A stretch of 64,000 bases of DNA from Cyclobacterium sp. (GTDB taxonomy: Bacteria > Bacteroidota > Bacteroidia > Cytophagales > Cyclobacteriaceae): assembly GCF_014762705.1 (NCBI RefSeq), contig NZ_JABURL010000011.1, positions 1 through 64,000 of the forward strand, in the 5' to 3' direction. The notes under the pieces were generated by a model, which made no database searches, was not told the DNA's origin, and was given only the letters and a program-made list of their open reading frames with translations. Below, piece after piece: positions 1 to 9,044 of the stretch. Numbering within the stretch: position 1 is the first letter of the stretch; each line of letters opens with the position of its first letter. Both the position numbers and the translations under genes were made by a program.

Positions 1-365
1 GAATAATATTCATTGAATGTTCATTTTTCACTTAATAAACTAGTTTATATTTTTATTCAGCTATTTTATATAACTTTATTTGTTTTAAATTAAAAAAAAC
101 TTTGTATCAGTCAAATGAAAATATAAATGTTACATCTAAATATCAATATTTTATTTTATTTTTTGATATTTCACAAAATATAAATAACAAAATGGAGACC
201 CGAATTATTATTGATTTCGGAATAAAACAGAATTTAATTAGAGTAAGGCGCATTAAATCAAAATATAATAATTTTGAAAAAAAATAACTTTTTATTAAAA
301 AATGGTTCATACCCGCCTATACTGTTAAGGATGAAAACCTTAGGACATCAATTAATTCAAAAAAG
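1..365. other. AT-rich intergenic stretch at left edge
   Basis: No convincing gene is seen here. The first ~310 bases are almost entirely A and T, far more than the rest of the window, with many short homopolymer runs. A 61-codon open frame at 102-287 on the plus strand has the Asn/Lys/Ile-rich composition expected of random AT-rich DNA and no recognisable motif. A small hairpin (TAAGG/CCTTA arms) lies near 328-345. The stretch may be the far upstream region of a gene to the left, or the 3' region of the RNA ligase-like gene that ends at 366. Confidence 0.6.
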
Positions 366-917
366 TTATTTAAGTAAATTAAAATTATTTTTTATTTCCC
401 AATCAGATGTTGTTTTTTTTAATAAGGACACCTGATTTATTGCAACATGGTACCTGCTAACTTTCGATTTTAAAAACTCAAGTACTTCCTCAAATTGGTG
501 TTTTTTGATGTCTTTAAAGGCAAGAGTAAGGTGGGGGGTATAATTCAAATCGCTCAGTTCAATATGCTGCCCCAGATTTCTTTTTCCATAGGAAATAAGG
601 CGCTGCTGCAGGCCCAATAATTCCAGAGGGTATTTTACCCTGAGAAAAGCGACCCTGTTGCCAAAATTACCTATACCAGAAAGGGACAAACTAAACCCTT
701 TTTCTACTTGAAAGAAACCTTCCAGTTTACGCTCCAATATAGCTTCCTTATTCTCATTGTATAAAAAGGGCATTTTTAAAGTAATGTGGGGAGGGGATTT
801 CAGTGCATATTTTACCCCAAATTCCTCTTTTAACAGCCATTTCAATCGGGTGATTTCCTGTCTTACCGGTTCCTGCGGAACCAAAGCAATAAAATATTTC
901 CCCATTGTTTTAGGCAT
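366..917 (-). CDS. 2'-5' RNA ligase / 2H phosphoesterase family protein
   Basis: This 183-residue protein carries the two H-x-T motifs that define the 2H phosphoesterase fold: HIT at residues 44-46 and HLT at 129-131, about 85 residues apart as usual. The length fits the LigT/ThpR group. Family members open 2',3'-cyclic phosphates or join and cleave 2'-5' RNA linkages. The cellular substrate in Bacteroidota is not settled, so no symbol is given. A second ATG four codons in (905) is an equally possible start. It is transcribed away from the universal stress gene, with 164 bases between them, and stands alone. Confidence 0.82.
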   Translation of the reverse strand: MPKTMGKYFIALVPQEPVRQEITRLKWLLKEEFGVKYALKSPPHITLKMPFLYNENKEAILERKLEGFFQVEKGFSLSLSGIGNFGNRVAFLRVKYPLELLGLQQRLISYGKRNLGQHIELSDLNYTPHLTLAFKDIKKHQFEEVLEFLKSKVSRYHVAINQVSLLKKTTSDWEIKNNFNLLK

Positions 918-1081
918 TTTCTTCTTTGATTAACTGCAACTCCCCATTTCGGATGGATACGCAGGCTTGATTGCTAAATAGTTTTTCAAAAAAAACTTTA
1001 AAAGACGCTGTCAATAGGTTAAATTCATCATTTTAATCCACATTTACAATATAATCAGGCACCAGAAAAAGGGAATTATCC

Positions 1082-1993
1082 ATGAATCAATTCAAAAAAG
1101 TTATGGTGGGACTTGACTTATCTCATTTGGATGAGGTATTGATTGCCCAAACAAAATCACTATCCAGAATATTGGATATTGAAAAAATATATTTTGTCCA
1201 TGTCTCCAAAAACCTCATTTTACCGGAAAAAGTATCCCAAGCCTATCCTGATTTAATAGCGCCAATAGATGAAACCATTAAAACGGAAATCAGGCATGAA
1301 ATAGAAAAGGTAGATCAGGCTTTGAGTGTGCCCTATGAAATCCTTGTAAAGGAAGGAAACGCCCAGGACACCATGCTGCGATGGAGCAAAATAAAAGATA
1401 TCGATCTTTTGGTGCTGGGGAGAAAAAAAGTTAAATCCTTGTCGGATTCCCTGGTTAATAATCTGGCCCAGAAATATCCGCACCCTGTACTTTTACTTCC
1501 TGAAAATGAGCAACTCCTGGAAATAAAAAACATTTTGTTACCCATTGATTTCTCCAACCACTCCAGGGTAAGCATCCTTTTGGCAAGGGAAATTATAGAG
1601 AAAACCAATGGAAAAATCCAATGTTGTCATCTTTATGAGGTACCTAAAGGCTACAGCAAGACTGGAAAATCCTTTGAGGAATTCACTGCCATCATGTTAG
1701 AAAATGCAAAGGCGGATTATTCCAATTTTCTCCGGCAAAACAACCTGCCAGAAATACCCTGTACTTTCATTCTAAAACAAAAGAAAGATGAGGCAGACAA
1801 TATCATGAAGCAGGCCAAATTAAATCAAACGGATCTTTTGATCATTGGTAGCAGGGGAAGGACAAAATCAGCTGCGATTCTACTGGGAAGTGTGGCCGAA
1901 AAACTGGTAAGCAGCAACCATGAAGTCCCCATGCTGGTCATGAAAGAAGATGGAGAAAACATGAGCTTCTTTGAAGCCCTTTTCAAGATCTAA
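1082..1993 (+). CDS. Universal stress protein, two UspA domains
   Basis: This 303-residue cytoplasmic protein is made of two UspA domains, roughly residues 5-140 and 148-290. The second ends with a full G-2x-G-9x-G-S nucleotide-binding motif (GSRGRTKSAAILLGS), so it probably binds ATP. The first domain's equivalent (LGRKKVKSLSD...) is degenerate and probably does not. Tandem Usp proteins of this length are common in Bacteroidota and act in general stress adaptation, but a specific role cannot be read from the sequence. A purine-rich stretch (AAAAAGGG) lies 5-15 bases before the ATG. It ends three bases before the convergent methyltransferase gene, with no terminator between. Confidence 0.88.
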   Translation: MNQFKKVMVGLDLSHLDEVLIAQTKSLSRILDIEKIYFVHVSKNLILPEKVSQAYPDLIAPIDETIKTEIRHEIEKVDQALSVPYEILVKEGNAQDTMLRWSKIKDIDLLVLGRKKVKSLSDSLVNNLAQKYPHPVLLLPENEQLLEIKNILLPIDFSNHSRVSILLAREIIEKTNGKIQCCHLYEVPKGYSKTGKSFEEFTAIMLENAKADYSNFLRQNNLPEIPCTFILKQKKDEADNIMKQAKLNQTDLLIIGSRGRTKSAAILLGSVAEKLVSSNHEVPMLVMKEDGENMSFFEALFKI

Positions 1994-1996
1994 AAC

Positions 1997-2917
1997 CTAA
2001 ATTTTCCGAAAGTAAAATGCCGCCTGATCACCCCTGGATTGGGCATTGAGCGATTTTGCCTTGCTTTCCAGCTCCCAGGCATCAACTGCAGCAGATGAAT
2101 CAAGATCATTTTTGCCATGGAGGGTTTGCCCCTCCTGGTATTTTTTACTCCCCCAAAACTGAAAAGCAGTACTATCAAAGTCAATATGAAAAAGTTCCAA
2201 TCCATGGCGTTCTGCCAATATTTTCATGGCGGCCAGGCTGGGAATAAAATAATGCCTGGGTGCATCAAGTTGTACCCAGTTTTCCCTAAAAACCGACCAG
2301 GCTTCACCATCTGCAACAGGCACCCGGATCAAAAGCCTCCCGGAAGGGTTCATTAAGCCGGCTATTTTCCCAAAAGCGGCATCCGGATCTTTCATGTGTT
2401 CAAAAGCATGGTGCAGCATGATCACATCAAAGGTACTCCCGATATCAAAGAGATTTTTTTTATAGATATGCAAAGACCTGCTGACCTGGACCGAATCTTT
2501 AATAAATGGATCAAACCCTGACAAACGACGGTATCCTGAGGCATAAAGTTCATATAGCAACTGCCCGTTTCCGCAGCCAATATCCGCAATGGTATCCTTT
2601 TTACCCGCATCAAGCCTTTCCAGCCAGCTGCCATAAATGGGTTTGAGAAAAGACAGTCCTGATTTCAGGTAGAGCCAAAATCTGAATTGCTTCATCAAAC
2701 GTACCTGCAAACTCGAGTAGGACAAGCCGGAGAAAGAATAATAAGCCTTTGGATAATAGGAAGCCATGTCTTCGGGAGGGTCAAGCTGCTGAATGGTCCC
2801 GCAATGGCTACATTGGACATAGGGAAATTGATCCTTCATACCAAACATCATTTCCTTTACCTGATAAACCTGCCCATGGCTTTCCTGGTAACAAACCAAA
2901 CATTTAAAACGCCCCAT
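1997..2917 (-). CDS. Class I SAM-dependent methyltransferase with N-terminal zinc ribbon
   Basis: This 306-residue protein starts with a four-cysteine zinc ribbon (C6-x2-C9 and C36-x2-C39). A Rossmann methyltransferase follows, with motif I ADIGCGNGQ at residues ~111-119 and the acidic loop GFDPF. A later segment, DVIMLHHAFEHM, is typical of Methyltransf_23-like enzymes. Zinc-ribbon methyltransferases of this layout usually act on nucleotide sugars or glycan intermediates. Its ATG overlaps the stop of the sugar transferase gene by one base (TAATG), so the two are probably co-translated and this enzyme likely modifies the same polysaccharide. The exact acceptor is unknown. Confidence 0.85.
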   Translation of the reverse strand: MGRFKCLVCYQESHGQVYQVKEMMFGMKDQFPYVQCSHCGTIQQLDPPEDMASYYPKAYYSFSGLSYSSLQVRLMKQFRFWLYLKSGLSFLKPIYGSWLERLDAGKKDTIADIGCGNGQLLYELYASGYRRLSGFDPFIKDSVQVSRSLHIYKKNLFDIGSTFDVIMLHHAFEHMKDPDAAFGKIAGLMNPSGRLLIRVPVADGEAWSVFRENWVQLDAPRHYFIPSLAAMKILAERHGLELFHIDFDSTAFQFWGSKKYQEGQTLHGKNDLDSSAAVDAWELESKAKSLNAQSRGDQAAFYFRKI

Positions 2918-4284
2918 TAATACACCTCATCTCTGCGGGCAATCAATTCACCCATGGTTTTGAACACAATAGTCAGGTCCAGAAAAATGGACCAGTTTCT
3001 GATATAAAAATAGTCTAACCTGACCCTGGATCGGATTTGCCAGTGATGGGAAATCTCCCCACGGTAGCCCAATACCTGTGCCAGACCGGTAATCCCCGGT
3101 TTGATACGGTGCCGGTTATCGTATTTATGGATTTGTTTCTTAAAAACCTGATTCATCGGGACAGTATGAGGCCTGGGACCGACAACAGACATTTCCCCTT
3201 TTAGCACATTGATAAACTGGGGCAGTTCATCCAATGAAAACCTGCGTAAAAAAGCACCCGTCTTGGTCACCCTGGGATCATCTTTAACCGCCTGATGGGT
3301 ATCAGCCCAGGGATTATCCAACATGGTTCGGAATTTAATGCAATCAAACACTTTATTATTAACACCTGTCCTTTGTTGAAAAAAGAAAACGGGTCCATTC
3401 GTCTCCAGCTTAATTAACAAGGCCAGCAAAGGGGTAAGCCAACTCAATAAAAAAACCAAGACCAATAAAGCAAAACAAACATCAAAGACACGTTTGAAGA
3501 GTCTGTTTCCCCATCTATCCAATGGGATTTCATTAAGGTTTACAACTATAAAACTCCCGTACCTGCTAAAGCTCAGGGCTTTGTTCCATTGCAGTTGGGA
3601 TCCGGGAATGATCTTTACCTTGATGTGGTTTTCGTCTGCATGATCCACAATTTTTCTTAACAAACCAGCTGAAATATCCTGCCCCAGGTAAACCAAATCA
3701 ATGGCTCCTTGCCGTGCCTCCCTGAAAAAAGAGTCTATATCACCCAGTACATCTTCTCCTTTTCGACTGTTTTCGTAAAAACCCAAAAAATTGATACCCA
3801 GTGCTTTTCTGGCCATCAAAGTATGGGCCAACCTGGTACTCCAATCATCCTTACCAACAATAACTGCCTTTCTGTAATTCCTACCGCTCATCCGGTACCG
3901 CCTCAGGGAAATATGTACGGCGATTCTGAAAAATGCCAAAAACGAAAGGGCCGATACGTAAATATAAAAACTGATTTTTTGGTCAGAAGGCGCAATAACT
4001 TGCTCTCTGATCAAAAAGAATATCAATATCGCCCATAAAAAAGAATTCGAAAATTGCTTCAGCGTATCCGCATACACAGCCGTACGGGCAAGTTTATAAT
4101 CCTTCCTGAGAAGCACCAGCAATACCCAGATTATTCCCAACAAAGCGGATTCTATAATCAAACCAGGCGTATTCTTTGGATTGTAGCCTGAAAAAATCAA
4201 TAAAATTGCAAGCCCCCCAAACAATACGATGAGTTCCATAAGGACGAACAGCCAGGGGAAATACCTATAAAAACGTTTTGCCAT
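2917..4284 (-). CDS. Undecaprenyl-phosphate sugar-1-phosphate transferase (polyisoprenyl glycosylphosphotransferase)
   Basis: This 455-residue enzyme is the likely priming transferase. It would move a sugar-1-phosphate from a nucleotide sugar onto undecaprenyl phosphate at the inner membrane, starting each repeat unit. The N-terminal half has four hydrophobic segments and a CoA-binding-like domain. The catalytic third begins near KRVFDVCFALL (~residue 265) and carries FQQRTGVNNKVFDCIKFRTM, then VVGPRPH and KPGITGLAQVLGYRG, all hallmarks of the WcaJ/WbaP-type family. It leads a short minus-strand unit with the zinc-ribbon methyltransferase and is separated from the main polysaccharide operon by a divergent methyltransferase gene. 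The sugar specificity cannot be told. Confidence 0.92.
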   Translation of the reverse strand: MAKRFYRYFPWLFVLMELIVLFGGLAILLIFSGYNPKNTPGLIIESALLGIIWVLLVLLRKDYKLARTAVYADTLKQFSNSFLWAILIFFLIREQVIAPSDQKISFYIYVSALSFLAFFRIAVHISLRRYRMSGRNYRKAVIVGKDDWSTRLAHTLMARKALGINFLGFYENSRKGEDVLGDIDSFFREARQGAIDLVYLGQDISAGLLRKIVDHADENHIKVKIIPGSQLQWNKALSFSRYGSFIVVNLNEIPLDRWGNRLFKRVFDVCFALLVLVFLLSWLTPLLALLIKLETNGPVFFFQQRTGVNNKVFDCIKFRTMLDNPWADTHQAVKDDPRVTKTGAFLRRFSLDELPQFINVLKGEMSVVGPRPHTVPMNQVFKKQIHKYDNRHRIKPGITGLAQVLGYRGEISHHWQIRSRVRLDYFYIRNWSIFLDLTIVFKTMGELIARRDEVY

Positions 4285-4410
4285 GTATCAAAAAAATATA
4301 ACGACAGCAAACAAGCTGCTATTTTTAGGTTTGGTGTGTGTGGGATAAGCTATCCGCATTGGAATCCTTAATTTTGGAATAATATGCTTTCAAATTTTTG
4401 ATATTCGGGT

Positions 4411-4427
4411 CAAAGTAATCAACTTTG
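4411..4427. promoter_or_regulatory. Inverted repeat in divergent promoter region
   Basis: Perfect 6-base arms CAAAGT and ACTTTG are separated by five bases. They lie in the 254-base region between the minus-strand sugar transferase (start 4284) and the plus-strand methyltransferase (start 4539). The position fits an operator for both divergent genes, but the arms are short and AT-rich. No clear TAnnTTTG element was found here. Confidence 0.25.
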
Positions 4428-4538
4428 CCCCAAAATTATAAATTTATGGCCATTCAGCCATACATCCGTGAAAAAATGCTTGAAAATGACAGTAGGAATA
4501 CAAACCGGTTAGTTATTTTTAGAGCCTAATTCATTGAA

Positions 4539-5231
4539 ATGAAAAAAAAAATAAAGACACTTTTTGCACCCTCTGATGAACCCCGATCCATTGGAGGTAA
4601 ATTCCGATTGCGTCGGTTTAGATTTTTTGAGGAGAAATTTTTGGAAACCTTTGAAGGTCAGGAAAAAATAAAAATTCTGGACGTTGGAGGAACGGAAAAT
4701 TTCTGGACCAACCATAATTTTATCCTGCCAGAACGGGTCAGCATTACGCTATTAAACCTTGAAAAAGAAAAAACCAGTCTAAAAAATGTAAGCAGTCTTT
4801 CCGGAAATGCCACTGATTTATCCCAATTCAAAGACAATTCCTTTGACCTGGTATTTTCAAATTCAGTGATAGAACACTTGCATACTTACGAAAACCAGGA
4901 AAAAATGGCCCGCGAGATCCTCCGGGTGGGCAAAAACCATTTTGTGCAAACCCCCAATAAATATTTCTTTCTGGAACCACACTATGCCCTGCCATTATTT
5001 CAATTTTTCCCCAGCTCAATAGCTTTTTTGGTTTTAACCAAAACCAAGCTAAGCCGGATGCAAAAGTGGGAACCGGAGTTTGCAAAAGCCTATTTAAATG
5101 AAATCAGACTGCTATCTTTAAGGGAAATGAAAGGTTTATTTCCCCAATCGCATATTTATTTTGAGAAAGTCTTTGGGATGAACAAGTCCTTCGTATTCCA
5201 TACTCTTGGAGCAAAAAAAAACCCGGCTTAG
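4539..5231 (+). CDS. Class I SAM-dependent methyltransferase
   Basis: This 230-residue protein has motif I ILDVGGTENFW near residues 46-56 and the post-II stretch NSFDLVFSNSVIEHL near 99-113, as in Methyltransf_11/25 enzymes. The later PNKYFFLEPHYALPL block recurs in methyltransferases of polysaccharide loci. It is the only plus-strand gene inside the exopolysaccharide region, facing the GT4 gene at 5244-6401. The last five sense codons and the TAG stop fall inside the terminator hairpin, so the KKNPA tail is encoded by terminator sequence. It probably methylates a sugar or lipid-linked intermediate; the acceptor is unknown. Confidence 0.83.
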   Translation: MKKKIKTLFAPSDEPRSIGGKFRLRRFRFFEEKFLETFEGQEKIKILDVGGTENFWTNHNFILPERVSITLLNLEKEKTSLKNVSSLSGNATDLSQFKDNSFDLVFSNSVIEHLHTYENQEKMAREILRVGKNHFVQTPNKYFFLEPHYALPLFQFFPSSIAFLVLTKTKLSRMQKWEPEFAKAYLNEIRLLSLREMKGLFPQSHIYFEKVFGMNKSFVFHTLGAKKNPA

Positions 5232-5237
5232 CCGGGT
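5213..5237 (-). terminator. Rho-independent terminator between convergent genes
   Basis: A 7-base GC-rich stem ACCCGGC/GCCGGGT with loop TTA lies at 5221-5237. On the minus strand it is followed by an uninterrupted run of nine T residues (A run 5213-5221), a strong terminator for the polysaccharide operon ending at 5244. On the plus strand the following CTTGTTTC is only moderately T-rich, so it may work weakly for the methyltransferase as well. Confidence 0.9.
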
Positions 5238-5243
5238 CTTGTT

Positions 5244-6401
5244 TCAATAATTGATTTCTACCAAACTTTCTTTGATTTTCCGTTTACAAAGCGATTTGAA
5301 TAAATTCTCATATTGGTCTGTAACCGCATCCCAATTATACTTTTGTGTCAGGCCTTCTCTGGAATGAGTCCTGAGGTATTCCATTTCATCGGGTGATTTC
5401 TCCGCTTTATCAATAATTTTTACAACGGCAGAGGCTTCTTTATCGAAATACCAGCCATATTTGCCTTTTTGCAGCATTTCCTTATTGAACCTGGTGTCCA
5501 TGGCCAGAATGGCACAGCCAAATCCCAGGGCCTTTAACATGGCAGGATTGGTGCCTCCATATTCGTGCCCGTGAAAGTAGGCATAACAATTATGGTACAA
5601 GGCTGCCAGTTGTTCCTGGTCTCTTACATAACCAGTGAAAACCAGACGCTTGTCCTGAATGCTTTTCATTTTTTGGGCAAACCTGTCATGGTAAGGCACA
5701 TCGCCCACAATGACGAGTTTCCGCTTGGAATTGGACCTTACAAAGCCATCCACAATCAAATCCGCGTTGTTGTCAGGAATCAAACGCCCAACAATTAAAA
5801 AATAAGATTCTTTTTGCAGGTTCCAGGTTTCTATCAAACTGCTGTCTGAGGAGACGTTGGGATTAGCTCCATAGGCAATCATCTTAGAAGGAGCATTGAA
5901 TTTTTCCAGGTAGATTTTTTCCATCTCATCCGAATCCGTGATCAGCTGATCGTAAAGTTTGGTTGCCAGCCTGGAAGCAAAGAGATAATACCTGGCCCCT
6001 AAACCTTTCCATTTGGGGCGCAACCACTCCAGTCCATCTACATTGATGGCAGATGGTTTTCCAAAGATTTTGGTGAGAATTCCAAATGGTCCGTTGGCAC
6101 TGTTTACTACAAATACTACGTCCACTTTGGAAAAACATACGTGAATCATGGAGAGCAGTGAATTGGTCAACTGGCTCAATGATTTGGTCTCCACACAGGG
6201 GACATAGACCAGATTAATGCCATTGACCCGTTTGGGTTTTTGCTCAAACAATGGCGCATGACAATAGACGGTAACTTCAATGCCCCTTTGTACAAGTCGC
6301 TCTCCCATTTCTTTCACAAATGTCTCATACCCTCCGTAAACGTAGGGATATCCCCTTGTACCTACAATCGCCACATGCAAAGGCTTACTGTTTTTTGACA
6401 T
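5244..6401 (-). CDS. Glycosyltransferase, GT4-type with DUF1972 N-terminus
   Basis: This 385-residue GT-B enzyme begins with VAIVGTRGYPYVYGGYETFV, the signature of the DUF1972 N-terminal domain found in rhamnosyl- and related transferases of exopolysaccharide loci. The C-terminal GT4 part has the nucleotide-sugar site around FLIVGRLIPDNN and a HEYGGTNPAMLKALGFG segment matching the E-x7-E region. It is cytoplasmic or membrane-associated and should add one sugar to the lipid-linked repeat unit. It is the last gene of the polysaccharide operon, 18 bases after the preceding glycosyltransferase and just before a strong terminator. Confidence 0.87.
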   Translation of the reverse strand: MSKNSKPLHVAIVGTRGYPYVYGGYETFVKEMGERLVQRGIEVTVYCHAPLFEQKPKRVNGINLVYVPCVETKSLSQLTNSLLSMIHVCFSKVDVVFVVNSANGPFGILTKIFGKPSAINVDGLEWLRPKWKGLGARYYLFASRLATKLYDQLITDSDEMEKIYLEKFNAPSKMIAYGANPNVSSDSSLIETWNLQKESYFLIVGRLIPDNNADLIVDGFVRSNSKRKLVIVGDVPYHDRFAQKMKSIQDKRLVFTGYVRDQEQLAALYHNCYAYFHGHEYGGTNPAMLKALGFGCAILAMDTRFNKEMLQKGKYGWYFDKEASAVVKIIDKAEKSPDEMEYLRTHSREGLTQKYNWDAVTDQYENLFKSLCKRKIKESLVEINY

Positions 6402-6419
6402 ACTGTATTTATTTACTTA

Positions 6420-7571
6420 TCAAGAAAAAATTTTTGTTATTTTCTTACCATAAGCCGGTAATGAAAAGTTTTCTAAAACACTCCTTCTGGCATTTAACCC
6501 TATATTTTCAATTTGGTTTATATTATTTACCAACTTTCCCACTTTCCTGGCAGCGGCTGAAGCATTATCCCAGGGTATGAGATAGCCAGATTTTCCTTCC
6601 TCAATCATTTCCAGCGCCCCTCCATGGGCAGTGGCAAACACAGGTTTAGCAGCAGCCATTGCTTCCAAAACAACGGTAGGAAAAGGATCCGGTAAAGTCG
6701 AGGGAAGAATAAAAATATCAATGGTAGCCAACACCTGGGAAATGTTTTTCCTAAAACCTAAATTATAAATTTTATCTTTAAATGTCTTTTCCAAAATCTT
6801 TTGTTCTAACCCGTCAAACAAGCACTCTTCACCTGGGAATGCATCTCCAACCAAAAGAAAATGTAAATCTAAAAACTTTTTGTTTAATTCTTCTGAAATC
6901 TCCAAAAAGTATTCCTGACCTTTCCAGCTGTTCACCCTACCTATCATGCCTATGACACATGCGTCTTTCGGAATGCCCAACACTTCCCTTAAATCCTTTG
7001 TCTCGTAAAGATAAGGATTATAATCTATCCCATTATACACCAAATGCAGTTTATTACCAGATATGTACTTCTCCCAGTGGACTTTAACAGCCTGAGAGAC
7101 CACAATCACCTTATCTGATCCGTTTTCAACCATTTTACCTATCATGGAAGCAAACCAGGCTGGTTTGCCAATGATTTCATGAAGGTGCCATATATGGGTA
7201 TATTTTTTCTTTTTAGCCAACAAAGCCCCCACCCAGACTGCTGCTGTATTCGAATAAACATGGGTAATACCATTGGCATCAGCCAGGGCTGCAAGTGCGC
7301 TGTATGCTTTAAACATTACTTTTGACCGGTTTAATAAGCCCCTGGCATTAAAATACTTTCTTCTGATTACTCCAAGCCGAATGAATTCAACCCTAATCCC
7401 CAATTCCTGCAATTGCCCGGACAAAGGCCCTTCTTCTGAAAGCACTACAATCACCTCAATGCCATTTTGCTGTAAAATGGACGCTGTCAATAAAAATATT
7501 TTACTGGCACCATATACATCAGAAGATCCATGCAGCATCAACACCTTTCTATTTTTCATTTGCTTGCTCAT
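6420..7571 (-). CDS. Glycosyltransferase family 4
   Basis: This 383-residue GT-B glycosyltransferase has an N-terminal acceptor domain starting LMLHGSSDVYGASKIFL. The donor domain shows CVIGMIGRVNSWKGQEYFLE and the GT4 E-x7-E region in PSTLPDPFPTVVLEAMAAAKPV. Near it, ATAHGGALEMI is typical of the nucleotide-sugar site. It should extend the repeat unit at the cytoplasmic face of the inner membrane. It follows the methyltransferase by ten bases and is followed 18 bases later by the DUF1972 glycosyltransferase, so it is part of the same transcript. Donor and linkage cannot be inferred. Confidence 0.88.
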   Translation of the reverse strand: MSKQMKNRKVLMLHGSSDVYGASKIFLLTASILQQNGIEVIVVLSEEGPLSGQLQELGIRVEFIRLGVIRRKYFNARGLLNRSKVMFKAYSALAALADANGITHVYSNTAAVWVGALLAKKKKYTHIWHLHEIIGKPAWFASMIGKMVENGSDKVIVVSQAVKVHWEKYISGNKLHLVYNGIDYNPYLYETKDLREVLGIPKDACVIGMIGRVNSWKGQEYFLEISEELNKKFLDLHFLLVGDAFPGEECLFDGLEQKILEKTFKDKIYNLGFRKNISQVLATIDIFILPSTLPDPFPTVVLEAMAAAKPVFATAHGGALEMIEEGKSGYLIPWDNASAAARKVGKLVNNINQIENIGLNARRSVLENFSLPAYGKKITKIFS

Positions 7572-7581
7572 ATACGCAGAT

Positions 7582-8343
7582 TCAATCTCTTCCAGATTTT
7601 TTTAGGGCATAAATTGCTCCCAGATGTCCGCCATGATCAGTAAACTCAATATGTACCTGCTTTGAATAACAGGAAAACAATTCGAATAATTTTTGAGGGG
7701 AATAATGGTTCATCTGCATGACCGGCTCGGAACATAACCTGCGGTGTTTCAAACTGGAATAAATAAAATTGTAGGGTCGGAATTTGGTACGCAGGAAAAA
7801 ATTTGTGTATGTCTTCCAGGGCAGGCGGTGGCCAAAAGTCACCTGCACCTGCACAATCCCATTCTCCCTGGTGATTTCCAATAATTGACGCAATAACCCC
7901 ATCCCTTTCCGGAATTCTATATGCTGGAACACGATATAAGCGTTAACAAAATCAAAAGCTGGGATTCCTTCGAGGTCCTTTCCATTATAGCTTTTGAAAT
8001 TCAGGTTGTGCAATCCCATGGAATCCTTGTGGGCATTGGCCCTTGCTATGATGTCTTCGGAAATATCCAGACCCCAAACCTCTTGTCGGGTCAATTTTGC
8101 AAAGGGTATGGCCAATCTTCCCACCCCGCATCCAAAATCCAGGATATTGCCCTGTGCAATATCTACTCCCATCCATTCACTGATTCGTTTTCGGCTTTCT
8201 GCTACATATACTTCACCCGTTTCAAAAAACTCCTTCAGTCGCTCTTCCGAAAGGCGTTCCATCCGGTATTTTTCATCTGAAAGCACGCCATAGTAGGGGT
8301 CTTTTTCTCCCCATTTCTTCCAATTGCTAATTGATTCCGACAT
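7582..8343 (-). CDS. Class I SAM-dependent methyltransferase
   Basis: This 253-residue methyltransferase has motif I ILDFGCGVGRLA at residues ~67-78 and motif II GLDISEDIIARA. DFVNAYIVFQHIEF forms the post-motif region, as in Methyltransf_25 proteins. Its ATG overlaps the stop of the acyltransferase gene by one base, and the next glycosyltransferase begins ten bases after it. It is therefore an integral gene of the polysaccharide operon and probably O-methylates a sugar of the repeat unit. It is one of three methyltransferases within 6.4 kb, which suggests a heavily methylated glycan. Confidence 0.85.
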   Translation of the reverse strand: MSESISNWKKWGEKDPYYGVLSDEKYRMERLSEERLKEFFETGEVYVAESRKRISEWMGVDIAQGNILDFGCGVGRLAIPFAKLTRQEVWGLDISEDIIARANAHKDSMGLHNLNFKSYNGKDLEGIPAFDFVNAYIVFQHIEFRKGMGLLRQLLEITRENGIVQVQVTFGHRLPWKTYTNFFLRTKFRPYNFIYSSLKHRRLCSEPVMQMNHYSPQKLFELFSCYSKQVHIEFTDHGGHLGAIYALKKSGRD

Positions 8344-9044
8344 TACCTTGATTTAATTACCTTGGCGGGATTTCCAGCTACCACACTATAAGGAGGCACA
8401 TCCCTTGTCACAATGCTGCCTGCCGCCACCACGGATCCCTTGCCTATGGTTACACCTGCAAGGATAACGGCATGGGAGGCAATCCAGCAATCGTCTTCAA
8501 TAATGACAAAAGAACGGTCAACACCCTGCTCAATCATGGGCCTGCCGGTATCATTAAAAACATGGTTCTCCGAATAAATACTTACTCTGGGCGACATCAT
8601 GACATTGTTTCCTATTTCTATGTATCCCGAACAGCCGATGTAGGCATAAGGCCCGATGCTGGAATGGTCCCCCACCTTTAACCCCAGGCCTGGTTCTCCA
8701 CCATACAGGTTGGTGGGGCGAATAATCGCGTATGAACCCACCGTAACCTTATCGCCAAAAACGATCCCCTTTTGGGACAAACAGTTGATTTCACAATGAT
8801 CCTGGGCGACAAAATTTTTGCCCACCGTAAAATAACGGGCCTGACGAATGCTGACTCCCTTTCCAATCAAAAGAAGTCCTCTGGCAGATTTCATTTGCCA
8901 CCTCAACCACAACCCCCGTACCCACCAAATTCCCATCCTGCACAAAACGGCCAAAACCGATATACTGTCCCAGCCCGGCCCGAAACGATCCGATAAATCC
9001 ATTCCGGATATTCTGGAAATAACTTTTCCGGCAAAATTACCCAT
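8343..9044 (-). CDS. Acyltransferase, left-handed beta-helix (LbH) type
   Basis: This 233-residue protein consists mainly of hexapeptide repeats and ends with [28 protein letters not shown], split here as [10 protein letters not shown] then VAGNPAKVI. That ending is diagnostic of LacA/MaaM/CysE-like O-acetyltransferases. The catalytic His region is probably [11 protein letters not shown] longer frame begins 87 bases upstream inside the preceding glycosyltransferase. I chose the ATG at 9044 because it gives the usual N-terminus and only an 8-base overlap. The enzyme probably transfers acetyl from acetyl-CoA to a sugar of the repeat unit or its nucleotide precursor. Confidence 0.84.
   Translation of the reverse strand: MGNFAGKVISRISGMDLSDRFGPGWDSISVLAVLCRMGIWWVRGLWLRWQMKSARGLLLIGKGVSIRQARYFTVGKNFVAQDHCEINCLSQKGIVFGDKVTVGSYAIIRPTNLYGGEPGLGLKVGDHSSIGPYAYIGCSGYIEIGNNVMMSPRVSIYSENHVFNDTGRPMIEQGVDRSFVIIEDDCWIASHAVILAGVTIGKGSVVAAGSIVTRDVPPYSVVAGNPAKVIKSR

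Noticed and set aside
102-287. 61-codon open frame on the plus strand in the AT-rich edge
   Set aside because: Composition is that of random AT-rich DNA, with no motif and no ribosome site.
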